From positions 1-6,272 of the forward strand of contig CAMBWG010000138.1 in assembly GCA_945871415.1 (NCBI GenBank): a stretch of DNA of 6,272 nt, given 5' to 3'. This stretch comes from an uncultured Desulfovibrio sp. GTDB lineage: Bacteria; Desulfobacterota; Desulfovibrionia; Desulfovibrionales; Desulfovibrionaceae. Below are positions 1 through 5,616 of this stretch, piece by piece. The notes under the pieces were generated by a model, which worked only from the letters and a program-made list of their open reading frames with translations, had not been told where the DNA came from and did no database searches. The translations under genes and the position numbers were made by a program. Positions within the stretch are counted from its first letter, which is position 1. Each line of letters opens with the position of its first letter.

Positions 1-563
1 CCACCCGCGCCGAGACCACGGACGTGGCCAACGCCGTGCTGGACGGCGCCGACTGCGTCATGATGTCGGAAGAAACCGCCATGGGCAATTTCCCGGTGGA
101 AACCGTGCGCTACATGCGGCGCATTACCGGCGAAGCCGAAAAACTGCTGCTGGAGCGCCGCCTCAAGGCGGAAGAACCCGCCGCGGAAAAGGGCATCCCC
201 GAATATCTGGCCTACTCCGCCTGCCTGCTGGCCGACAAAGCTCAGGCCAAAGCACTGGTGGCCCATAGCGTCAGCGGCGCGTCGGCCCGGCTGCTTTCCA
301 GCTGCCGTCCCTCGCAGGACATTTATGCCCTGACGCCCGATCCCGGCACCATCAAGCGCCTGAACTTCTCCTGGGGCGTCGTTCCCGTCGCCGTGGATGA
401 TCCGCAGGCCACCACCAGCCACCTTGAGCGCGCAGAGCATTTCATTGCCAACTGTGACGCCATCGCCCCCGGCGAAAGCGCCGTCATCACGGCAGGCCAG
501 CAAACCGGCTCTTCCAAGGCGACGCCCAGAGGTACAAACCTCGTCAAAATCTACTGGAAATAA
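1..563 (+). CDS. pyk: Pyruvate kinase, C-terminal part (5' end outside window)
   Basis: Pyruvate kinase transfers phosphate from phosphoenolpyruvate to ADP in the last step of glycolysis, in the cytoplasm. The gene is open at the left edge; codons run in frame from base 3, giving 186 visible residues before TAA. The fragment opens with [20 protein letters not shown], the conserved end of the TIM-barrel catalytic domain, followed by [19 protein letters not shown]. Many family members have SGET where this one has SEET; I recall the E form from related sulfate reducers. The rest is the C-terminal alpha/beta domain, ending in the family signature VITAGQ...[10 protein letters not shown]. No PEP-utiliser extension follows. 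The next gene starts 14 bp downstream, so the two are probably cotranscribed. Identification is very secure; the 5' half cannot be judged. Confidence 0.96.
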   Translation, partial: TRAETTDVANAVLDGADCVMMSEETAMGNFPVETVRYMRRITGEAEKLLLERRLKAEEPAAEKGIPEYLAYSACLLADKAQAKALVAHSVSGASARLLSSCRPSQDIYALTPDPGTIKRLNFSWGVVPVAVDDPQATTSHLERAEHFIANCDAIAPGESAVITAGQQTGSSKATPRGTNLVKIYWK

Positions 564-577
564 CCCTGGACACATCC

Positions 578-1633
578 ATGACCCGCGCAGTTCCTCAGAA
601 TATCAACGAAGAATATTATCAGATCAGCCGCGAAATCCTCGAGAGCTTCCCCAAGTACAGGCATCCTGTCGATCTCTTTGCCTTTCGTGAAGATATCGCC
701 GTGCTTGCTCCCGTGAGCCGCAAGGGAGAGCGCCTGAGCAACGAGAAGATCGAGGAAATCTTCAACCTCTGCGACGAAGGCTGTCTGTTCGTCTCGCGTT
801 CGGATCACCCCATCTATTCGCGTCACATCGTCAAACAGCTGGATCTTGTCCTTCAGGATCAGAACCTCAAGGAAGCTGAAATCGCGGATATCTGCATTCG
901 TGCGCTGGTCATGCGCTATACCAACTTCTACGATCAGCCGGTCCGTCCCTTCTTTGAGCCGCTGTATAACGACGCGCTTGTCGTCACGCAGTACATCACC
1001 GAGGACAAGCACCGCATCAACAGCTTCTGCCGCCGCCTCTTCCGCAAGAACGAGCCCGCGCGGCACGCTCTCAACACCTTCTGCATCGGCCTCTGGCTCT
1101 GGTTGCAAAGCACGCAGGAAGTCCGCCGCAAGGACTTTGACAGCATGGCTGTGGCGCTGCTTGTGCACGATGTGGGCATGGGCAAGATTCCGCCCTTCAT
1201 CCTCAACAAGAAGGGACCGCTCAAGACGGAAGAACGCGAAAAGATGGAGCTGCATGCGCTGGCCGGCGCGAAACTGATTCAAAAACTCGACGGCGCCACG
1301 GAAGAAATGATCCGCGCCTGCTTCGAGCATCACGAGCGTATGGACGGCAGCGGCTATCCGCAGCACATCAAGGATAAGAGCATCTCCCGCGTAGCACGCA
1401 TTACAGCCGTTGCGGACAGCTTCTCCGCCATGATCTGTGATCGTCCCTATGCCGCCGGAAAGACTCCTGAAGCCGCCGCCAAGGAACTGGCCGCCGATCC
1501 TCGGTATGACGGCGAATATACCCGTCTGCTCAACGGCGCGGTTGCCGCTAAAACCTTCGGTGAGTTCCTGGACATGGATGCGAGCCTCGAACAGGGGAAC
1601 GCCTCTCTCCAGAATGCCGGAACCGCGGCATAG
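578..1633 (+). CDS. HD-GYP domain protein, likely cyclic-di-GMP phosphodiesterase
   Basis: This 351-residue protein has no signal peptide or membrane segment, so it should be cytoplasmic. Residues 1-140 form a helical N-terminal region I do not recognise, with no obvious receiver or GAF motif. Residues about 155-330 are an HD-GYP domain, a family that hydrolyses cyclic di-GMP and related dinucleotides. Visible metal-site residues are E159/H163, H197-D198, H226, H251-H252 and D280; the GYP signature is HHERMDGSGYP (251-261), and ITAVADSFSAMICDRPY (275-291) is the usual continuation. An oddity is HDVGMGKIP (197-205): the Lys usual after HDxG is Met, with a Lys two residues later. The start is the first in-frame ATG after pyruvate kinase; no strong ribosome binding site is seen, so translational coupling is plausible. 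A strong terminator follows. The domain call is firm; activity and substrate are inferred. Confidence 0.9.
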   Translation: MTRAVPQNINEEYYQISREILESFPKYRHPVDLFAFREDIAVLAPVSRKGERLSNEKIEEIFNLCDEGCLFVSRSDHPIYSRHIVKQLDLVLQDQNLKEAEIADICIRALVMRYTNFYDQPVRPFFEPLYNDALVVTQYITEDKHRINSFCRRLFRKNEPARHALNTFCIGLWLWLQSTQEVRRKDFDSMAVALLVHDVGMGKIPPFILNKKGPLKTEEREKMELHALAGAKLIQKLDGATEEMIRACFEHHERMDGSGYPQHIKDKSISRVARITAVADSFSAMICDRPYAAGKTPEAAAKELAADPRYDGEYTRLLNGAVAAKTFGEFLDMDASLEQGNASLQNAGTAA

Positions 1634-1658
1634 TCAGGTCTTTCCATCCTTTCCCTGT

Positions 1659-1719
1659 GCCGGGGGAAGGGGACCCCTCCCTGCATCTGCGAGAGGCTCC
1701 CCTTTCCCCGGCTCTTTTT
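1659..1719 (+). terminator. Intrinsic terminator after the HD-GYP gene
   Basis: A 15-bp stem pairs 1659-1673 with 1698-1712, with a single G-U wobble (1666:1705). The 24-nt loop can itself form a short CCTC/GAGG stem. A T-rich tract (1713-1719) follows directly. The hairpin starts 25 bp after the HD-GYP stop codon and closes the pyruvate kinase/HD-GYP unit. The T-tract runs straight into the first copy of the dispersed repeat. Confidence 0.88.
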
Positions 1720-1855
1720 AGAGCATTTTCAGATTGAAACGCTGTGCGTTTCAAACCATACGGCCTGTCGTTTCGCGGAAAAAGCACGCTTTTCCGCTCA
1801 CTTTGGGCCGAGCGGCGCTGTGCCGCCGCCTCGCGTGTTACCACAACACGCTCTA
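1719..1855 (+). repeat. Dispersed multi-hairpin repeat, copy 1
   Basis: This 137-bp copy starts TAGAGC and ends GCTCTA, so its ends are perfect 6-bp inverted repeats bounded by TA. Inside are consecutive hairpins: 1734-1742 with 1746-1754 (9 bp, loop TGT); 1775-1782 with 1790-1797 (8 bp); 1812-1816 with 1822-1826 (5 bp, GC-rich); and 1833-1839 with 1845-1851 (7 bp), the last merging into the right end. The segment CATACGGCCTGTCGTTTCG between hairpins 1 and 2 is shared with copy 2 and nearly so with copy 3. The copy lies between the HD-GYP terminator and the MFS gene. The ends suggest a miniature transposable element; the mechanism is inferred. Confidence 0.85.
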
Positions 1856-1929
1856 TCAGCAAGACAAAGACACACGGGGACGCAAAGCCCCGGCTTCCCG
1901 AATCCGCAAAACCAGTTCCCGCCTCTCTT

Positions 1930-3156
1930 ATGGAAGACAAAACACGTTCGCTTGCGTTTCTTTCTTTGCTCTGCTTTGGTCTGGCGGATGTACGCGACGG
2001 CCTGGGCCCCTTTCTGGGCGTCTATCTGCAACAGCAGAGCTGGACGGCCGACGAGATCGGCATCATCATGAGCCTCGGTGACGCCGTGGCTCTGCTGTGC
2101 GCCGCTCCTCTGGGCGCCCTGACGGACCATACCCGCGCCAAACGCTGCCTGCTGGCCTGCTCCGCCGTTCTCATCACCCTTGCCTGCGGCGCGTTCTTTC
2201 TCTCCACCGCTCCTCTGGCCGTCGGCGTATCCCGCTGCGTGCAGGCCATTGCCGGTGCTGCCGTCGGCCCGCTCATCTCGGGCGTTACGCTGGGGCTGGT
2301 GGGACAGGCCGGTCTGCCCGCCCGTCTTGGTATCAACGAAGCCTGGAACCATGCCGGAAATGCCACGTCCGCCGCGCTCGGCGGTCTGGTGGGCTTCTAC
2401 TGCGGCATTGTGGGCGTGTTCTGGGTCATGGCAGTTATGGCCGCCCTCAGTTTTGCGGCGGTGCTGGGCATCAACGGTAAACAGATTGATCATCAGGTGG
2501 CGCGCGGTCTGGATGCCGACACTTCACGTCCGCCCCTGACAGGTCGCAGGGGATTTCCTCCCCGCTCGCTCTGGGCCGTCGCTCTGACAGTAGGTTTGTT
2601 CCATTTCGGCAACGCGGCCATGCTGCCTCTGCTCGGACAGTCCGCCGTAACCCGTTTCGGCAGCAATCCCGCCCTGTACACGGCCGCCACCGTCATTGTG
2701 GCGCAGGCAACCATGATCGGCGCGGCACTGCTGGCCTCGCGTCTGGCCGTGCGCAGGGGCTACGGCGTCCTCTTCCTGCTTGCGCTCTGCGTGCTGCCCG
2801 TGCGCGGGCTGATCGCCGGACTATACGGCAGCGAATGGGTCATCCTTCCCGTGCAGATTCTGGATGGTATCGGCAACGGCACGCTCGGCGTGGCCATGCC
2901 GGGTCTTGTGGCCCGGCTGCTGCGCGGTTCCGGGCATATCAATCTCGGACTCGGCTTCGTTATGGTGGTGCACGGTATCGGCGCTGCCATGAGCCATACC
3001 TATGCAGGCTTTATCGCGCATCACTTCAGCTACGAAATGGCCTTTCTCGCACTGGCGCTGCTCCCCTGCATTGGTCTGGCGCTCTATATTTTCGCGCTGC
3101 GGCGCTTCCCCGATCTGCACCGGGCCTCGCAGGCCGAAAGCAACAGCGCCGCATAG
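1930..3156 (+). CDS. Major facilitator superfamily (MFS) transporter, substrate unknown
   Basis: The 408-residue product is an integral inner-membrane carrier of normal MFS length. Hydrophobic stretches are spread over the whole protein in two halves (about 8-180 and 213-390), separated by a polar loop at about 182-212, consistent with six plus six helices. The loop after helix 2 has GALTDHTRAKR (62-72), a recognisable MFS motif A. The reading frame is open upstream to a GTG at 1744, but those codons are repeat copy 1 and an arginine-rich leader, so the ATG at 1930, which directly precedes the first hydrophobic helix, is preferred. No clear Shine-Dalgarno sequence precedes it. A 5-bp hairpin (1875-1879 with 1888-1892) lies in the leader. 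Nothing in the sequence gives the substrate. The downstream AraC-type gene could be its regulator, but that is only suggested by position. Confidence 0.88.
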   Translation: MEDKTRSLAFLSLLCFGLADVRDGLGPFLGVYLQQQSWTADEIGIIMSLGDAVALLCAAPLGALTDHTRAKRCLLACSAVLITLACGAFFLSTAPLAVGVSRCVQAIAGAAVGPLISGVTLGLVGQAGLPARLGINEAWNHAGNATSAALGGLVGFYCGIVGVFWVMAVMAALSFAAVLGINGKQIDHQVARGLDADTSRPPLTGRRGFPPRSLWAVALTVGLFHFGNAAMLPLLGQSAVTRFGSNPALYTAATVIVAQATMIGAALLASRLAVRRGYGVLFLLALCVLPVRGLIAGLYGSEWVILPVQILDGIGNGTLGVAMPGLVARLLRGSGHINLGLGFVMVVHGIGAAMSHTYAGFIAHHFSYEMAFLALALLPCIGLALYIFALRRFPDLHRASQAESNSAA

Positions 3157-3371
3157 CATATGGCCTAACCTTGTTTTTTTGGGCCCCCTCATCTCTGCTG
3201 TCGATGCCCGTAGCTTCCTTCGTCGCAACGGGCACGGCCTGCGGCCGCCTTCGGTCGCTGCCGGCGCAAGAGGACTATGAGAACGCCTTCTCTCGCTGCG
3301 CTGCGAAAGGCAGGACTCTTCCTCCCAAGCCCCCCATCCTTTCCCAGCACGCTTTTTCAGGGGGTGCGGGA
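3157..3371. other. Intergenic region between MFS gene and repeat copy 2
   Basis: I see no gene in these 215 bp. There is a T-run at 3174-3180 shortly after the MFS stop codon, but no convincing stem directly before it. A 7-bp inverted repeat pairs 3205-3211 with 3228-3234, followed by a small CGGCC/GGCCG hairpin at 3235-3247; neither has a T-tract. The 12-mer GCTTTTTCAGGG at 3351-3362 recurs at 4595-4606, after repeat copy 3. The promoter of the AraC-type gene is probably here or inside copy 2, but I cannot assign boxes. Confidence 0.5.
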
Positions 3372-3519
3372 GAAAGCATTTTCAGTTTGAAATGCGTTGC
3401 ATTTCAGACCATACGGCCTGTCGTTTCGTGGAAAAAACGCGGTTTTCCCGCTCGTTTCGGAGCGGACGGCGCTGTGCCGCCGCCTCGCATTCCGCCTTTT
3501 CCAAAGGCAATATGCTCCA
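3372..3519 (+). repeat. Dispersed multi-hairpin repeat, copy 2
   Basis: About 148 bp. The left end reads GAAAGCATTTTCAG against TAGAGCATTTTCAG in copy 1, and the right end ATGCTCCA against CGCTCTA, so both termini are degraded. Hairpin 1 pairs 3388-3395 with 3399-3406 (8 bp, loop GTT). It differs from copy 1 by a paired C-to-T/G-to-A exchange that keeps the stem. Hairpin 2 pairs 3430-3435 with 3443-3448, and hairpin 4 pairs 3494-3499 with 3503-3508. The GC-rich block GGCGCTGTGCCGCCGCCTCG matches copy 1. The copy ends 11 bp before the AraC-type start codon, so it forms that gene's leader if transcription begins upstream. Confidence 0.83.
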
Positions 3520-3530
3520 ACCCTAAGGGC

Positions 3531-4448
3531 ATGGTGACACCGTTGCAGAAAACAGCACAACTGCATGAAGAAATCCGGCACAGGCTGCTCAACTGTCTGG
3601 ACAGGCCGTGCATTCAGGAAACGGCCATAAATGACTTTCTCCTTGCGCGCCGGGATGATGCCGCAGCTTCTGAAAGCTGCTTCGAAAGACCGCTTGCGGG
3701 GCTGGTCGTGCAGGGGACAAAGCATTCCGTCATCGGCGGGCGGGAATACGTCTATACGGAGGGACAGAGCATTGTCTCCGGGATTGACGTGCCCATAACC
3801 TCCCACGTGGAAAATCCCTCGCGCGAACATCCTTTTCTGTTCCTGTATATCTATCTGGATCGCGCCCTGATCGCCTCGCTGGTGGAAGAAATGCAACCGT
3901 CGGTCGAAGACTCGCCGGAAGAACATATCGCGGGCGTCTCCATTGCCGATACCGATCCCGAGATACTGGAAGTTTTCCTGCGCATGCTGGACCTTCTCGA
4001 AAAACCGGAACAGATATCCATTAGAGCGCCTCTGATGCTGCGTGAGCTGCATTACCTGCTGCTCGTGAGCCCGCACGGAGACATCCTCCGCCGTCTGAAT
4101 ACGCCCGGCACACGGAACAATCAGGTCGTGCAGGCCGTCAACTGGATACGCGCCAATTACAGAATGCCGCTGCGGATAGATTCTCTGGCGCAGCGCGTCA
4201 ATATGTCCACGGCCAACCTGCACCGCCGCTTCAAGCTGCTGACGGGCCTCAGCCCGCTGCAATATCAGAAACAGCTGCGCCTGCATGAGGCCCGTCGTCT
4301 CATGCTGTTTGAAAACGAACGCGTCTCCGATGCCGCCTTTACCGTCGGTTATGAAAGTATTACCCAGTTCAACAGAGAATATAAACGCATCTTCGGCGAA
4401 CCGCCGCTCCGGGACACAAATCGTCGTCGGGCGGCATCGGGAGTATAG
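3531..4448 (+). CDS. AraC-family transcriptional regulator with AraC_N sensor domain
   Basis: The 305-residue product is a cytoplasmic DNA-binding regulator. Residues about 28-185 match the AraC_N domain, with the typical LAGLVVQGTKHSVIGGREY (56-74), EGQSIVSGIDVPITSHV (77-93) and FLFLYIYLD (102-110). Residues about 198-295 are the double helix-turn-helix DNA-binding domain: IDSLAQRVNMSTANLHRRF (216-234), the family-typical LTGLSPLQYQKQLRLHEARR (237-256) and AAFTVGYESITQFNREYKRIF (268-288). The open frame extends far upstream, but those codons cover the MFS gene and repeat copy 2, so ATG 3531 is chosen. AAGGG lies just before it, which is too close to be ideal; GTG 3534 is an alternative. YqhC of E. 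coli is of this class, but the ligand and targets here cannot be read from the sequence. The TAG stop coincides with the left end of repeat copy 3. Confidence 0.92.
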   Translation: MVTPLQKTAQLHEEIRHRLLNCLDRPCIQETAINDFLLARRDDAAASESCFERPLAGLVVQGTKHSVIGGREYVYTEGQSIVSGIDVPITSHVENPSREHPFLFLYIYLDRALIASLVEEMQPSVEDSPEEHIAGVSIADTDPEILEVFLRMLDLLEKPEQISIRAPLMLRELHYLLLVSPHGDILRRLNTPGTRNNQVVQAVNWIRANYRMPLRIDSLAQRVNMSTANLHRRFKLLTGLSPLQYQKQLRLHEARRLMLFENERVSDAAFTVGYESITQFNREYKRIFGEPPLRDTNRRRAASGV

Positions 4449-4592
4449 AATAATTTCAATTTGAAACGCTGTGTGTTTCAAATCATACGGTCTGTCGTTT
4501 TACGGAAAAAACACATTTTTTCCGCCCGCTCCGAGCCGGACGACGCTGTCCGCCGCCCCGAGTTTTGCCTTCTTCAAAGGCAAAACGGTCTG
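4446..4592 (+). repeat. Dispersed multi-hairpin repeat, copy 3
   Basis: About 147 bp. It starts TAGAATAATTTCAATTTG (copy 1: TAGAGCATTTTCAGATTG), with TAG serving as the stop codon of the AraC-type gene, and it ends near GGTCTG. Hairpin 1 is the longest of its kind: 4459-4469 pairs with 4473-4483 (11 bp with one G-U). Hairpin 2 pairs 4503-4511 with 4516-4524 (9 bp, perfect, loop CACA). The final hairpin pairs 4562-4571 with 4577-4586 (10 bp, perfect). The primary sequence has drifted most in this copy, yet the hairpins are as good as or better than in the others. Confidence 0.82.
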
Positions 4593-4681
4593 AAGCTTTT
4601 TCAGGGACATCATGCGACATTGCCGGGAGCAAAGGGGACGCTCCCGCCCGCATGCACCTTTACTTAAAAAAGAGGGTCACC
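4593..4681 (+). promoter_or_regulatory. Leader of the first Sel1 gene with hairpin and ribosome binding site
   Basis: A 7-bp hairpin pairs 4624-4630 with 4640-4646 across a 9-nt purine-rich loop. It is followed by A-rich sequence and the purine-rich AGAGGG (4671-4676), spaced 5 nt from ATG 4682. This decides the start in favour of 4682 over the upstream in-frame ATG at 4565, which lies inside repeat copy 3. No clear -35/-10 pair was found. Confidence 0.55.
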
Positions 4682-5407
4682 ATGAAACTTATTCTGATTC
4701 TTCTGTGCCTCATGACGCCGCTGCTCTCCGGCACGGATTCCTTCTGCGCTTCCATTGATAATCTCTCCGAAGCCCAGATTCAAAAGGGCATCGGCATTAT
4801 AGAAAAAAACGCGCAAGAAGGAGACGCCACGGCGCAATACCGGATCGGCGTCATTTACGGCAAGGGCTTCCACGTGCCGCAGGACAAGGCCAAAGCCTTT
4901 GAATGGTTCCGGAAAGCCGCGGAACAGGGACATGCAAAGGCGCAGTACACTCTCGGCATCATGCTCAACAAGGGCGAAGTCGGACCGCGGGACTATGTCG
5001 AGGCCCGCAAATGGTTTGAAAAAGCCGCCGCCCAGGGAGATCCTATGGCCAACTACAGCCTCGGCCTGCTGTACTTCCACGGCCAGGGCGTAACGAAGGA
5101 TGTCGATAAGGCCCGCGAGCTGTGGGAAAAGGCGGCAAACAAGGGTGTCAAAAACGCTCAGTTCAATCTTGGTTTACTGTACTACAACGGCAAGGAAGCC
5201 AAACAGGACTATGCCAAAGCCCGTAAGTGGTTTGAAATGGCCGCGGCACAAAACGACACCCATGCGCAAATGGTCCTCGGCCTTATGTATGAAGGCGGCG
5301 AGGGAGTGAAAAAGGACCTTACCGTCGCCAGAGAATGGTACGACAAGGCGTGCAAGCGCGGCTTCAGGGAGGCCTGCAAGGCTCTGGAACGAGTGAACGG
5401 CCAGTAG
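4682..5407 (+). CDS. Secreted Sel1-like repeat (SLR) protein, first tandem copy
   Basis: This 241-residue protein starts with MKLILILLCLMTPLLSG, a Lys followed by a hydrophobic core typical of a Sec signal peptide. Cleavage is likely near residues 22-24 (SFCAS); no clear lipobox is present, so a periplasmic or secreted product is expected. From about residue 49, five Sel1-like repeats of about 36 residues follow (49-84, 85-120, 121-156, 157-192, 193-229). They show the family pattern: a small-residue helix with LG.(L/M)Y, then G.GV..D...A..W..KAA..G. Sel1 repeats form TPR-like alpha solenoids used for protein-protein contact; the partner is unknown. AGAGGG 5 nt upstream supports the start. 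A tandem paralogue lies 935 bp downstream. The TAG stop is the first triplet of repeat copy 4a. Confidence 0.92.
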   Translation: MKLILILLCLMTPLLSGTDSFCASIDNLSEAQIQKGIGIIEKNAQEGDATAQYRIGVIYGKGFHVPQDKAKAFEWFRKAAEQGHAKAQYTLGIMLNKGEVGPRDYVEARKWFEKAAAQGDPMANYSLGLLYFHGQGVTKDVDKARELWEKAANKGVKNAQFNLGLLYYNGKEAKQDYAKARKWFEMAAAQNDTHAQMVLGLMYEGGEGVKKDLTVAREWYDKACKRGFREACKALERVNGQ

Positions 5408-5537
5408 AGCATTTTCGCCCGAAGCGAGCGGAAAAAGTACGGTTTTCCGCTCGCTTCGGGCCGGGCGGCGATGCGCGCTCCCCGTCCCCTATTTCGCGCA
5501 CGTCCGCCGGACGCTTTTTTAAGGGTGAAACGCTCTA
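5405..5537 (+). repeat. Dispersed multi-hairpin repeat, copy 4a (variant)
   Basis: This 133-bp variant starts TAGAGCATTTTC and ends GCTCTA, the same termini as copy 1. It lacks hairpin 1 and instead carries a perfect 19-bp stem, 5417-5435 with 5443-5461 (loop of 7 nt). The right arm and the GGGCCGGGCGGCG that follows correspond to the middle of copy 1 (TTTTCCGCTCACTTTGGGCC). The left arm is an extra complement not present in the other copies. The second half is different again and includes a terminator-like hairpin. TAG at 5405-5407 is the stop codon of the first Sel1 gene. Confidence 0.75.
5501..5520 (+). terminator. Probable intrinsic terminator after first Sel1 gene
   Basis: CGTCC (5501-5505) pairs with GGACG (5509-5513) around loop GCC, and a run of six T (5515-5520) follows after one base. 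The stem is short, so efficiency is uncertain. The perfect 19-bp hairpin upstream could assist. It lies within repeat copy 4a, 93 bp after the stop codon, and would separate the two Sel1 genes into different transcripts. Confidence 0.5.
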
Positions 5538-5595
5538 CAGCTTCAGCTTGAAACGCTGGCGTCTCAACCTGCCTTTTTCAAGGCAACATGCTCTC
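5536..5595 (+). repeat. Dispersed repeat, partial copy 4b
   Basis: This 60-bp fragment joins the beginning and end of the element with the middle deleted. AGCTTCAGCTTGAAACGCTGG matches hairpin 1 of copies 1 and 3 (5548-5556 with 5559-5567, one A-C mismatch and a very tight loop), and CTGCCTTTTTCAAGGCAACATGC matches the last hairpin and right end of copy 2 (5571-5575 with 5580-5584). It shares its first TA with the end of copy 4a and lies 21 bp before the second Sel1 gene. Confidence 0.65.
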
Positions 5596-5606
5596 ATGAA
5601 TAAAAA

Positions 5607-5611
5607 AGGAG
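5607..5611 (+). promoter_or_regulatory. Ribosome binding site of the second Sel1 gene
   Basis: AGGAG lies 5 nt before ATG 5617 in an A-rich stretch. The same context (A-run, purine box, GTCACC, ATGAAA) precedes the first Sel1 gene, so this signal belongs to the duplicated unit and fixes both starts. Confidence 0.75.
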
Positions 5612-5616
5612 TCACC

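Noticed and set aside
551..1366. Long open frame on the - strand opposite the HD-GYP gene
   Set aside because: It is a shadow of the strongly supported + strand gene, with no family similarity and an origin in GC-rich codon bias.
3131..3180. Possible terminator after the MFS gene at the T-run 3174-3180
   Set aside because: The only pairing nearby is a 5-bp AGGCC/GGCCT stem with a long loop, separated from the T-run by several bases.
3357..4481. 374-codon open frame on the - strand opposite the AraC-type gene
   Set aside because: The + strand has clear AraC_N and HTH motifs; the reverse translation has none and its ends are repeat sequence.
1734..4491. Promoter-like TTGAAA, 17-bp spacer, CATACG in repeat copies 1-3
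   Set aside because: The TTGAAA is the hairpin arm, so its conservation is explained by the stem, and CATACG is a poor -10 box. Transcript start mapping would be needed.
4562..4601. Last hairpin of repeat copy 3 as a terminator for the AraC-type gene
   Set aside because: The stem is good but the T-run begins 10 bases after it, too far for a standard intrinsic terminator.
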